Assembly: GCF_040939455.1 (NCBI RefSeq)
Contig: NC_134109.1
Coordinates: forward strand, 53,224,001-53,288,000
Reading direction: 5' to 3'
Source: Microcebus murinus
Lineage: Eukaryota > Chordata > Mammalia > Primates > Cheirogaleidae
Length of the DNA: 64,000 nucleotides
Shown here: positions 50,873 through 62,652 of the stretch, one piece after another
How positions within the stretch are numbered: position 1 is the stretch's first letter
Layout of the letters: each line of letters begins with the position of its first letter
Translations under genes and position numbers: made by a program
Notes under the pieces: model-generated
What the model was told of the DNA's origin: nothing
The model's database searches: none
What the model saw: only the letters and a program-made list of their open reading frames with translations

Positions 50873-51247
50873 TGTGGGGGGTTTTTGTTTGTGTTTGTAT
50901 CCCTCCAAAATTCAGTTGTTGAAGCCTAATCACCAATGCGATAGTATATAGAAGTTGTGCCATTGGGGCATAATTAGGTTACAAATGTGTAGCCTTCATG
51001 ATCAGTGTCCTCATAAGAAGAGAAAGAGACTAGATTGATTTATTTCTCTCCCCTTACTCATTCTTTCTCTCTTTCTCTCATACAATAGAAAATAACCTTT
51101 TGCAAAACAAGGAAGAGTGCCCTAGCCAGATACAGATTCACCAGTGCTTTGATATTGGACTTCCTAGTCACCAGAACTATCATAAATAAGTGGCTGTTGT
51201 TTAAGCCACTCAGTCTATGGTATTCAGTTATAGCACCCTAAAATAAG
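50873..51247 (+). repeat. ERVL-MaLR solo LTR (MST/MLT1 group)
   Basis: 'gtttgtatccctccaaaatt', 'cagttgttgaagcctaatca', 'ttacaaatgtgtagccttca', 'tgatattggacttcctagtc', 'gtttaagccactcagtctat', 'ggtattcagttatagcaccc' follows the LTR order from start to end. Related to the copies at 10374 (sense) and 46562 (antisense). Confidence 0.88.
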
Positions 51248-52332
51248 AGAGAAACTAACTTCTATAGGCACTTAGATCCCAGTTGCAGAATAACCTCCTG
51301 TTATAAGAACATAAAAAACTTGTTTTTTTCTTTTGATAAGCCAATTTGCTAATACAAATGTTCACCCCAGGTAAATTTAGAATGAACTAATATCTGACAA
51401 ACTGTGCAGTCAAATCCTCTTACTTGAAGACTCCTTAATATTTATCTTAAGAACATGCATGTAATAGGCTTTATCTGCTTTACTACAAAAACAAGTATGA
51501 TTTCCTTCTGTCTTTGCAATCCCTTTAGTGGATTATCTGTGATGTGCATGACATTTTGATTGCTTATGCATTAATAAAACTTTTCTTCTACCTTTGTGAG
51601 GAGGTTTTCTGGATTGGAAGGAAACTACTCATAATAATATTTCTCTATCAATTCTACTGATGAGGACTGGATGTTTGACAGTTTCTGAATTGATTGAGCA
51701 GATGAGCTGAAGTTCTGTGGCCATCCTACAGTTAGGTAAGAGACCCTGATTTATAAAATTTCTCTCCCTCCTAGCTCTTCACTCTTTGGTAGTACTAGCC
51801 AGACAAACCACCATTTCCAAATAGAAGATTTTAATACTTGAATAAGCAGAGGTATTACAGGCTGTAAGGTTCCATCAGGATCACCACATGGTTGGAATGA
51901 GAAGCCAGAAATAATGCCTGCAGGTATTTCTCTTTAAGAGCCTATCTTTCTGTCACATTTGGAATGAATATATAAAAATCCATTCTTGTTATGGCCTAAG
52001 GATGTTTTTTTGATCTGGATAAATTAATGTTTTGCTGGCATTATTAGGCCTCATCCCAAGCAAGTGAATTACTTGCGTTTGTGAGTTGAATTTCATTCAA
52101 AGGAAAAAAAAAATGGGAATAGCTACAGAAAAGATTTTAAAAAAAGATGAGGAAATGCAAGAAATAAAGGCACTTTCCCCTTCACAGAATTCCCCCCTTC
52201 CTTTTCAGCTCTTCCAATTCCTTCTGTTTCCTTTGCATTTCTTTATCCCTCTCTGCCTCAAACTGACTCCAGGGAAGGGGAAGATGACAATCCTCTAAAT
52301 AGCAGTTCTCCTCATTTATGAATTTTTCTATC
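51248..52332. other. No gene seen
   Basis: Unclassified AT-rich sequence. The minus strand of 52182-52332 belongs to an open frame that continues beyond the Alu (see findings). Confidence 0.45.
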
Positions 52333-52345
52333 AAGAAGAACAAAA

Positions 52346-52680
<335 letters not shown>

Positions 52681-52692
52681 AAGAAGAACAAA

Positions 52693-53734
52693 GGCACAAC
52701 TTCTCTACCTGGAAATGAATTGCCTGGTCTGTTCAAGGGAACAGATTTGTATGTCTTGTGGCAAGGTTCCGAGTCTACTTTATATCTTAGCTCATATTTC
52801 TTGCACAAGAGTCCCTTATCCACACACCATATAGGTAGAAACATGGAGATAATGGACAGACATGATTAGACAATCATGGAGAACTTAGATAGAAGACTGC
52901 CTCCCCCACCACTTCCCCCTGACAAGCAAGCCCACAGCTGGCATGATTCTGAGAATTTAGCCAATCAGGTTCTATATCTCAACCTCAGGCTGGGCTGGGG
53001 TTGACATAGCCACAGCCACTCTGTGCTGAGGAGGAACAGTATACAGAACAATGAAGGAAATTACATATTGTTTCACTCTCACCATTTGCCCTCCATAAAA
53101 ATTAAGATCCAGGTGCAAGGAATCTTGTCTGCCACATACTTCATTGTATCAATGGCCCAAAGAACAAGCCCTGGATTATTAAAACCCTAAATAAATATTC
53201 AATGAATTAATAAATAAATTCTCAAAGAGGCAACCAAAACTAATATAATCTAATAATAGCAATAATAAGATAGTTCAAATTATATTGAATACTCATAAAA
53301 AATCTTTAGAGAAAGGTCTATTTTTTGTCACTTTCACTGATAAGTAATAATGAAAATAAGTAAATAACCATTTCATTGTCAATATAAAAAACAGGAGAAA
53401 ATCAACTAAAATGTAAGATAAAATTTGATGAATTAATGAAAAAAGAAGTAATAAATAAAACAAAATATTATTTTAATGAAGCAATTACAAAAAACATTTT
53501 AATTGAGGTGTTTGTTAAAACTCAAATAAACATGAAAAAATAGAGATAGTTATACTATTAAAGGTACTGAGGAGAATTTACAAAAAGGAAGATAAACATG
53601 CACAACTCCATACTAATCTTTGAAATAATGAAATTGATGTTTTCTAATGAAAATATGTTGCCTCAAAATTGATATAAGAGTTGTTTAGTTAAAAAAAAAA
53701 ACTATGAAAATATCACCATCATGCTATTAAATGA
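52693..53734. other. No confirmed gene; GC-richer patch
   Basis: 52880-53060 is GC-richer ('ccccaccacttccccctgac', 'aggctgggctggggttgaca'), with an inverted CCAAT motif region ('ttagccaatcaggttc'). It could be a worn LTR or promoter-like fragment, but nothing confirms this. The remainder is AT-rich. Confidence 0.35.
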
Positions 53735-53925
53735 TACCAGGCAATGTACAGACATGGGATTGGATCAAGGTGCCTCTACTTCCTATGTACATTTAACTTA
53801 ATTGAGTTTAATGTGAAATATTGGAATAATAATACCTGCTTTAGCTTTGTCGAGAGTTAATGAGATAATGTGTGCAAATCTCCTAATATATTTTGGCACC
53901 TAACAGGCATTTATTTAATGATATA
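53735..53925 (+). repeat. MIR SINE
   Basis: 'ggaataataatacctgcttt', 'gagagttaatgagataatgt', 'tttggcacctaacaggcatt' matches the sense MIR 3' half. The 5' half is worn. Confidence 0.7.
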
Positions 53926-56900
53926 TTTTATTAAGGATATAATTATAATAATCACAATTTACTAATGAATCACTTGTAATACGATCATGAGACTGAACAT
54001 TTAGTAAGTAAGCTATTATAATTTTCCAAGGAGCATATATATCACTGCCATGAATAATTAAGTTGTCTTTTATTGTGGAAATAAAATACTAATAAATCAA
54101 GTCAAATATGCAGCTAAAATTAAAATATATCACAATGATTTATTTTTATTTGAAGGGTATAAGTAGGCAGGACAATTTGTTGAGATATTAATTTGTGCTT
54201 TATTCCCTCTGTCCTCATCTTCCACCTTTCAAGTAGGTAGTGAGATTTTTTTGTTTCCTTGCCCCAGGGGAGATTTGTTGTTGCTCTACTAAATATTTGT
54301 TACATGTTTATAACTAACTATGTTCCTGGTTTCTGATTTCTAGACATTTGATGTTCCTTTGCATTTTGGTAATATCAAAAAAAAAAAAAGTGTGGATGAC
54401 TTTAAAGTTTGTGAGAGAGAGGGAAGTTTCCTTAAGACTTCAAATAAATGGCAATGTAAAAAGTACATCATGGCTGGCTCCTTTGAAACACTCCAGGGTA
54501 CGTGTGAATGAATATCCAGCGCAATGCCTGAGGACTGCCCATGGGGAACCTGGAGCTTGGGCTCCATGGCTCCTGCTATGAGTAAAGATTTCCTGCCCAA
54601 GTTTGGCTCATAAGCAGGAGAACCAAAAGTGTAAGGAGTCCTTATGATCTGGGAAAATTAGAATATAGACAACTACCATGAGCTGAAGAATAAAGGTACT
54701 CTCTCTCCTTTCTATGCATTGTTTGTGACTCCTTGATTCTTGTTCATCACATGGAAGGTGAAGGAACTTCAGTAATGACTGAGTTTCATTTTCCTAACAG
54801 GCTGTCAGCACATAGATTCTATCCCACATGTAATATGCTTTTTAAAATATATAGATTTTTTTTGATATTGTGTCTCTTGCAAGTTGAGTTTAGGAAGTAA
54901 AGTTTGCACACAAAAGTTTAATATTTTTAATATAATAATCTATTACCTAGAGATATCAAAGTATGAAAATAATCAGGACAGAAATTTGACAATATTTAAC
55001 ATTTTTTCTTATTGCTCATGGCATTCTATTGTTCTTTGTTGGAAAAACCATGATAATTCATTTTAATCCTCTTGTTTCAAGCGGACAATAAAGATGAGGA
55101 TCCTGTGTGTTCAGCCAGGTTCCACAAGGAGCCATCAACACTGCATGAGCCATAAATTACACCAAGCTAACTTTAAAGACTAGCTGGGACCATGATGGTA
55201 GTGATGGTATCTTTTCCTAGGCCTAGGATCAGGGATAATACAGACATTGGCCTTTGATGCTACTCTTTTCTTTTACACAATATCTATTTTAAAAGCTTAT
55301 ACTTTAAAGTTCTTGGTTTAAAAATACTCAATTGAATTAAACATAGAGGTAGGAAAGGAAGAAATAAAATAAATGAAATATAAAATCCTCAAACTAATCT
55401 GAAATATATTCCGCAACAGAGATGTCATGCTGAAGGGATAGTTGATTAAAACAGACATTTTGAGTTCACTGATCCAGCAGCCCTAAGGAGTATATAGAGA
55501 GAGCTGCCAATTGCAAAGCACACGCTTTCCTCCGCCTGGCTTCACTGATGAGTTGAAGCCATATTGCCAATGCCTCAATATCAGCACCATCTTTTTTGTT
55601 GTCCTGCCTCTGTAATATGCATGGGATGTGGTTGTTTCTGGTCTTCCCAGTGCTGTTTGGTGCCTCATGAGGGAGGAGCCACAAAAGTACTAGCTTGATT
55701 TGGGCATTGAAAAAAAACCCTGGGATTCCCAGCACAGCTGCTTCTTCTCCAAGCTGTGGATTTGCAATATAAAAATTGATCCAAGAAGCTTTTTCTCCAT
55801 CTGTCCCATGGCTTGCTCTTGCTCCTCCAATTAAGGGAGTTAGTTAACTCCTGCCAGTATCTCTTCATTTGCTGTTTTCTCAGTAAATGAAATTGTGCAT
55901 TGAATGTATTGCCTCCAATGGGTCCAGCCCGTTTGCATTTGACTAGGGAAAGCAACAACTACAACAGTTTCTGGTCTATGCAATCCTTTGTCTCTTATTT
56001 TTTATGAATAGGCAGGGTATTTATGATTTTTTTAGTGACTTCAAAGCACATATGGATGGGGCAGAGAGGAATGAGTGAGTGATCCCTGCACAAAAAGATA
56101 TGTTACATTTATTCTTATCAACACACATAAATGTTTAAAATAACATTTTAGCCAGGTGATCGATTCCCAGTCACTTTAGTCATGAGTGTATCACCCTTCA
56201 GATAAGCAGCATGAGCTACATAATAAACTATTAATAAGTGTTATTTCTCTCTTTATTTTCTATATTTTGAATTGATACTTTATACACATTTAATGAGTGT
56301 TGAATTGTTGACTAAATGCATGAATAAATCAATTAATTTGCAAAGGGTAGAAATATAACAGTTAGAAAATGATAGTGTGCAAAAGTCTTATAAAAGGAAA
56401 ACTGTTAAATTTGATGCCACGGAATGGTCACATAAGTAGTGAAGGAAATTAAAATGTAGGGGCAAGCAAGTGACAAAGATATATTTTAAGTATCTTAGAG
56501 GCACAAGCTAATTGTTTTCCATGTAAATGACTTTAACATTTTAAGTCGTTGTGCCTTATATATCATTTATTTTATAGAAAATGAGGCAAAAAACTACATG
56601 GCCTATGTACTTTCTCAATTGTTTGCAACTCTAATTTATTCCTGAAGGCTCATGCTGGAAAGGATGTATTCTGGTGTCTATTAACAATTGAATTTCATGA
56701 ATAGTTGGCTATTATACTCAAGGTACAAACCTGAATCAGCATCTTCCAGTTCTCACTGATATTTTTATCCTCTTTGCGTTTATCTTCTCTTGGAACAGCA
56801 AAAGGATACATACACTTTTTGTCACTTACAAAAGGAGTAATGGCCTTCTTAATATCTAAGTGTAGCCGCAAAAAGTGTGCAATTATAGCAAAAAGAAAAA

Positions 56901-57329
56901 AGAAGAAGAAGGAGCAAAAAGGAGCTTGCCCCAGTTTCACTTAGAAGCATGCAACATATGTTTTAATCTTTTTATGAGATTCAAGGCAATGATAACACAA
57001 AAACAAATTAAAACTACAAACTTTGATACGTATGTTTTTCTCCTAATTATAATGTTTGGCTTATAAAATAGGTAGCATAGCTATGTCCAGTATATAGAAT
57101 TTTATGAAAACTTTATCAGTTGTGGTATATTCAGTAAGCAGTGATAGGGTTTTTTTTGTTTTTGTTTTTTTTTTTTTTCTACTGTGTAACATTATTTTAC
57201 TTAAATTTAGCAAAATAAAACATATAAAGTTTTGATTTATTAGATTATTTTCAAATAAATTTTCCTAATAAAATTTAGGCTTGAAGTTTTGGTTCCAGTG
57301 AGCACAACCCTGTCTGAGGTTCATTCTTA
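53926..57329. other. Mostly AT-rich; unclassified GC-richer block at 55440-55960
   Basis: No repeat family is recognised with confidence. 55440-55960 is GC-richer, with overlapping minus-strand frames (55466-55735, 55665-55958) that show no domain. 56731-56855 (minus) is exon-like but isolated (see findings). An A13 run lies at 54378-54390 and a T-rich run at 57151-57178. Confidence 0.45.
56053..56150 (+). repeat. Dispersed repeat unit, copy 1
   Basis: 'tggatggggcagagaggaat' through 'aaatgtttaaaataacattt' matches the segment at 58022-58112 in the same orientation over about 90 bases with moderate divergence. Family unknown. Confidence 0.7.
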
Positions 57330-57790
57330 TCATTTTTATCAAACAGCACAGGACAATGTTGTCCCATGGCTGTCTTGACTCCCCTGGTGTGGTAGCTCGC
57401 CTCCAAGCTGGCACTCAATAATTCCTGCTTCCTACCACTTACACCCTTGTATGGTTCCTCAAAAATCTCCAGGGTTAGACTCTGAACAGCAGACTTTGAA
57501 AGAAATGATGGAATGTCACTCTCAAAATTAGGTTCTGAAATAAAATGTGGCTTCTTTTTCACTTGTTCAACCTTGTACATTTGTTTGTTTGTTTGTTTGA
57601 AATCACTCACTCTGGGGGAAGTCAGTCATGGACGGCAGCTTATGTGGGAGGAACTAAAGCCTCCAACCAACAGCCATGTTAATGTGCTTGGGAGTGGATT
57701 GTCAGCCTCAAACAAGTCTTCAAAAACTGCAGTTCCTGCCTGAAGCTTGATTTAACCAACTTCATGACAGACCCTGAACCCAGAGTCACA
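57330..57790 (+). repeat. MLT1-type LTR, part 1
   Basis: 'acttacacccttgtatggtt', 'gatggaatgtcactctcaaa', 'tcactcactctgggggaagt', 'ctccaaccaacagccatgtt', 'catgacagaccctgaaccca' follows the MLT1 order. The 111-codon minus-strand frame at 57275-57610 is antisense to it. The LTR resumes at about 58275. Confidence 0.75.
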
Positions 57791-57857
57791 CTGCTGCATT
57801 ATGACTTTCTTGGGCCTTAGGCACTTTTTGATTCTTTTTATTTTATTTTTGTGAGCA

Positions 57858-57935
57858 CTTTTTTCTCTGTCTCTCTCTTTTTCTCTTTGAGTATACACAC
57901 ACAGCCTTTCTGTCTCTCTCTTTTTCTCTCTAAAT

Positions 57936-57967
<32 letters not shown>

Positions 57968-58013
57968 ATACATGCATATATATGCATATACATGAATATA
58001 CATGTATATATAT
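57858..58013. repeat. Polypyrimidine tract plus alternating purine-pyrimidine tract
   Basis: 57858-57932 is almost all C and T, with the unit 'tctgtctctctctttttctc' present twice. From 57934 to 57994, 61 bases alternate strictly purine-pyrimidine (CA, TG and TA steps), followed by another 18 at 57996-58013. Such tracts can form H-DNA and Z-DNA respectively. Confidence 0.9.
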
Positions 58014-58021
58014 TTAACATC

Positions 58022-58112
58022 TGAATGGGGCAGAAAAGAGTGAGAGATCTCTGCAAAAAACTATATATTTGTTATACCAGCCTATATAATTGTTTAAAAT
58101 AATATTTTAGCT
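58022..58112 (+). repeat. Dispersed repeat unit, copy 2
   Basis: Matches 56053-56150: 'tgaatggggcagaaaagagt' to 'aattgtttaaaataatattt'. It lies inside the interruption of the MLT1-type LTR. Confidence 0.7.
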
Positions 58113-58274
58113 CTATATTGTTATTTCAGTGTTATATAATGAATATATTAATATTATATATTAAAATTGTATGACCTAAAACTTTATTTTTCCTTTAGTT
58201 TTAAAAGAAATGAAAATATTTTCATTGTGAACCCTAGGCCCAATGCATGTTAATGAGGAAAGCCACGCTGCCTG

Positions 58275-58350
58275 ATCTGGGACAACCTAGCTAAGCTGCT
58301 CCTTGATTCTAGATCCCTAGTCTGCATCAGAAAATAAAAAATTATGGATT
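58275..58350 (+). repeat. MLT1-type LTR, part 2
   Basis: 'gggacaacctagctaagctg', 'ctccttgattctagatccct', then 'agaaaataaaaaattatgg' corresponds to the MLT1 3' part (acccagctaagccgctcc... gagataataaat), continuing the LTR broken at 57790. Confidence 0.6.
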
Positions 58351-58789
58351 TATTGTGACAGCTTTTATTAAAGGAAACTAGGAGAAGTGGGCAATTTTTT
58401 GAATTCTATATCTAAATAAAAACAATTGAGTTTTCTAATCATGCATAAAATAGAAGGAATAGATTGAAAAAGAATACTGTGAATGTATTGTAAGTTTATA
58501 GTTTCCTATTTATCTTAGGATAAATAGAAATACTACTGAAAGAGTTTAATTTGTAAACTCCATAAATCTTGGGTGGGAGGTTTTTGAAAACATGTCATTT
58601 GCTATAATTTTACTACTACCATTTCCCCAGGTCTCTGAGCTGTTCCATAAGGAAGTTTATTACCCCTAATTTTGTCAACTTTTAAGAATTTCGGTGTAAG
58701 GAGAGGTTAGATTGATATATAGACCTTGTAGGACAAATCTTGACTGCTACTTGTTTTTATAAATAAAGTTTTATTGCAAACAGCAACAA

Positions 58790-60704
58790 CCCTACAATGG
58801 CCTCTAAGTGTTCAAGTAAAAGGAAAAGTTGTACATCTCTCACATTAAATCAAAAGCTAGAAATGCTTATGCTTATAGAGTGAGACATGTTGAAAATCAA
58901 GATAAGCTGAAAGGTAGAGCTCTGTGCCAAATAGTTACCTAAGTTCTGAATGCAAAGGAAAAGTTATTGAGGAAAATTAAAAGAGTTACTCCACTGAATA
59001 TAAGAAACACAGTAAAGTAGAACAGTCTTCTTGCTGATATAAAGAAAGTTTTAGTGGTCTAGATGGAAAATCAAAGTAGCTATAACACTTTCTTAAGCCA
59101 ATGCCAAATCCATAGCAAGGCCTTAACTCTCTTCAATTCTATGAAGTCTGAAAGAGATGAAGAAGCTACAGAAGAAGAGTTGGAAGCTAATAGAAGTTGG
59201 TTCATAAGAAGCTGCAGCAAGTTATCCAGAAGATCTAGTTAAGATCACTGATTAAGGTGACTACACTAAACAAGATTTTCAGTGTAGATGCAAGAGCTTT
59301 CTATGAACTTCCATCTAGAACTTTTATAGCTAGAATGGAGAAATCAATGCCTGGCTTCAAAGCTTCAAAAGACAAGGTGACTCTCTTGTTAGGGACTAAT
59401 GCAGCTGGTGACTCTAAGTTGAAGCCATGTTCATTTACCATTCTGAAAATCCCAAGGCCTTTAAGAATTGTGTTAAATCTACTCTGTCTGGGCTCTATAA
59501 ATGTAAATATAAAATCTGATGACAGATCATCTGATTACAGCATGACTTGGTGTATATTTTAAGCCCAATATTAAGACCTACTGCTTAGGGAAAAAAAAAA
59601 AGATTTTTTCAAAAATTACTGCTCTTTGACAATGTACCTAGTCAACCAAGATCTCTGATGTAGACATACAAGAAGATTGTTATTGCTTTCATGCCTGCTA
59701 ACACAATATCCATTCTTCAGCCCTTGAATCAAGGAGTAATTCTGACATTCAAGTCTTATTATTTAAGAAATATATTTTATAAGGCTATAGCTGTCATATA
59801 TAGTGATTCTTCTAATGGATCTTGGAATGTCAATTGAAAACCTTCTGGAAAGTATTTATCACTTTAGATGCCACCAAGTATATTCATGACTTTTGGGATG
59901 AAGTCAAAATATCAACATTGATCAGGGTTTGGAAGATGTTGATTCCAACCTCCTGGATGATGTTGAGGGTTTTAAGACTTCAGTGGATCAAGTAACTGCA
60001 GATGTGGTAAAAGAGAAGTAGAATTAAAAGTGTAGTTGTAAGATGTGACTAAATTGCTACAATCTCATGATAAATTTTTAATGGATGAAGAATTTCCTTT
60101 TATGGATGAGAAAAGAAAGTGGTTTCTTGACACGGAATCTACTTCTATTATAGTAAAGGTTCTGTGAACATTGTTGAAATAACAATAGAGGTTTAGAATA
60201 TTACATAAATATAGTTGATAAAGCAGTGGCAAGGTTTAAGAGGATTGACTCCAATTTTGAAAGATATTCTACTGTGGGGAAAATGCCATTTGAGAACAGC
60301 ATCACATGCTACAGAGAAATCTTTTGTGAAAGGAAGAATCAATAGATGCAGCAAACTTTTTATTGTTTTATTTTAAGAAATTACCCCACTCACCCCATAC
60401 TTCAACAACCACCTTTCTGATCAGTCAGTAGCCATAAACATAGAGGCAAAACCCTTCACCAGCAAAATGATTATAAGTCACTGAAGTCTCAGATGATAAT
60501 TAACATTTTTAGCAGTAAAGTATTTCATAATTATTTTATTGGTTTTAGACATATTTTTATTTTATATTTAACCAACTACAATGTGGTATAAATATAAATT
60601 TTGTATGCATTGTGAAACCAAAAATTCTTGTGACTCTCTATTGTGATATTCACTTTATTGTGGTTGTCTGGAACCAAATTTGCAATATCACCAAGGTATG
60701 CCTG
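58790..60704 (+). mobile_element. Tigger1 DNA transposon, 5' end missing
   Basis: A pogo-class element. The 3' terminal inverted repeat is clear at about 60655-60704 ('tgtctggaaccaaatttgca', 'caccaaggtatgcctg'), followed by the TA target at 60705-60706. The matching 5' terminal repeat and 5' UTR are absent. The element begins almost at the transposase start, preceded by about 70 bases ('tttttataaataaagtttta') that look like a different DNA element. 'tatctggcccttcccc' after the 3' end may be the other side of that same element. Confidence 0.9.
58797..60484 (+). pseudogene. Tigger1 transposase remnant
   Basis: A pogo-type transposase joins a CENP-B-like DNA-binding region to a DDE/DDD catalytic domain. 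From the ATG at 58797, MASKCSSKRKSCTSLTLNQK is readable. The open frame 59257-59562 holds the first catalytic aspartate in IFSVDARAF and the family segment [22 protein letters not shown]. The second aspartate survives as LLFDNVP near 59618-59640. The third, normally in LQPMDQGV, reads LQPLNQGV near 59715-59738, changing aspartate to asparagine. The C-terminal LLQSHDKFLMDEE and FYFKKLPH segments are still legible near 60055-60095 and 60365-60390. Multiple stops and frameshifts make it dead. Confidence 0.9.
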
Positions 60705-60706
60705 TA

Positions 60707-62138
60707 GTTGTTATCTGGCCCTTCCCCTCCCCCCAAAATATTTTGCAGGCCCTTAGACTAAGCCATGTCTCATAATTCTGTAGTAAATTTAATGTTGTCA
60801 TGTTGAAATTATGCAAATAACATAATGCATAAGAATTCCATTTCATAAAATCAGTATATGTATTGTATTCTTTCTTTCTCTCATCCCCAAACTAATAACT
60901 AATAATTTCAAAAAGTAATGATGATTATATATGCCTCTAAAGCATCCAAGCTACGGCTTCAATACAACTTTGGTGAAATTTTGTTTTTATTCCTGTTTTT
61001 ATTTTGTTTCATTTGGAATATATGAAGGCCTGAGTTATAATAAAATTTCCTACATCATCAGAAAGGCCCCCAAAAGGCATTATTTGAACTTGTTTATTTT
61101 CACTCTGAAGAGTCATTCCTCTAAACATTTTGATATTAGCCTTCATAAATAACTAGAATAAAGTTTACATGTTTGATGGGTAGCATAAATAATATATTAA
61201 AACATTTCATTTTCTTAGCAAAAAGTTAGGCTTTGAAACTAACAAATATTATATTTATGAAGTAAAATATGCATGTATATATTCATGCTATAAGATTTAA
61301 CCTTCATATTTCTTACAACTATGGAACAATGTGGGTGATGATATTTAGAAAAATACGTGCTTTTTCTCCACTATAAATTAATTGGAAGGTAATTTAATGT
61401 TAAGAATATTTTTAGCTGCAATAGAAAACTTTTCAAATTAAGGTGTAAAATATGACAACACTTATTTACTCAAGAAATAGACATGCAATCCAGGGCTATC
61501 AAGCAGCTCAGATGTGTCTGCAGGAATAGAAACTGTTTCCACCTTTACCTCTTTCCATTTCAATGTGTTGCCTTTAGTCTTTATACCAGTTGCAAGATGG
61601 CTATCGCAGCTCAAGATATAATCTATTATCATTAGCATCCTCAGTATGAAGAAGCAGGGGTCAGCCTTTTGGTTGTTATTTAATGATACCATCACAGAAG
61701 ATTTTCAGCATTCTTTCCATTTCTTTTAATGGATCTGAGTAACATGGTAACTCCTTGTTTAGGGAGGCTGTTCAAAGATATATCTGGTAAAAGTGAATAC
61801 AATTAACATGACTAGTTTAGATTGATTGATAGTGGTATCTTTGGGATTTGGGCAATTTGTTGATCTAAACACATTTGGGTTCTATTAGGAAGGAGAAAGG
61901 AGGGGAGAAAGGGTAGACAACTTCAGGAAAGTCAATACACTGTCTGCAACAGAAATAGTATAGGAATGAATATGATTTGTACTTGCCTTAGAGTTTCGTT
62001 ATTGAATATTATAATCTTTTGTGATATCCAGGATTACAAAGATGAGGCTACTTACAGTAATTGAGCATTCTCAGCTATTACATTTAAAAATACTCTATAG
62101 ATTTCTCTTTCATGATCCTTAATGGACTATAATATTAA
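60707..62138. other. AT-rich sequence, no gene seen
   Basis: No gene. The minus strand of about 61460-61720 ('gagctgcttgatagccctgg', 'gtctatttcttgagtaaata') has the feel of the 3' part of an old mammalian repeat, which would explain the 77-codon minus frame there. The family is not resolved. Confidence 0.45.
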
Positions 62139-62652
62139 TGTTAGGTCGATAGTGAGGGATTCCGTGTCTCCTAGTAACAAACGTGTGTACTATTGCCCCA
62201 TCTTGGCCCTGGCCCACACTAATTCTCCATAGTTCAGGGAGAAGGGAATACTCTATGAATCTGCCAATCAGAACTTGGCATGGCAGCACAAAAGAATGCA
62301 GAGAACTTCTAGCCCACAGGCCAAGCAGCATGGATACCATGAAGTCCAGAAAGTGACCTAGAATGCACATGCATAATTAAGGCTCAGGTCTTGTGTCTCC
62401 CAACTGTCCAATCAAAGTGGTTTCATGGTGACCTCTGAACCACAAGGGAGGTCCCTATCCAGGCACCATAAAATAAGATGCAGACCATAGCCAATCTCTC
62501 TCTTTTTTTTTCCTTCCCATTGGCTCTCCCTTTGCTGAGACGAAGGGCAATCCTATCTTTCTCTCCTCAATAAACTTCCTTTTCATGCTTGCCTAACTTT
62601 GGCTTGTCTGGTCATTCTTTGGCCAAGACTGCTCCAAGAATTGACATTTCAG
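62139..62652 (+). repeat. Probable ERV (class I-like) solo LTR
   Basis: Opens with 'tgttaggtcgatagtgaggg' and has a CCAAT-containing stretch ('gccaatcagaacttggc', 'gtccaatcaaagtgg'). A promoter-like 'caccataaaataagatgca' follows, then a poly-A signal in 'ctcaataaacttccttttca' and a U5 ending 'caagaattgacatttca'. This U3-R-U5 layout is characteristic of a retroviral LTR. No internal region and no clear target-site duplication. Confidence 0.7.

Noticed and set aside
55665..55958. 97-codon minus-strand frame as a retroviral gene fragment
   Set aside because: I could find no retroviral protein motif in it, so the assignment would be a guess.
57275..57610. 111-codon minus-strand open frame
   Set aside because: Lies antisense to an MLT1-type LTR and begins in a ttgt simple repeat.
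57513..57743. 76-codon plus-strand frame
   Set aside because: Part of the MLT1-type LTR.
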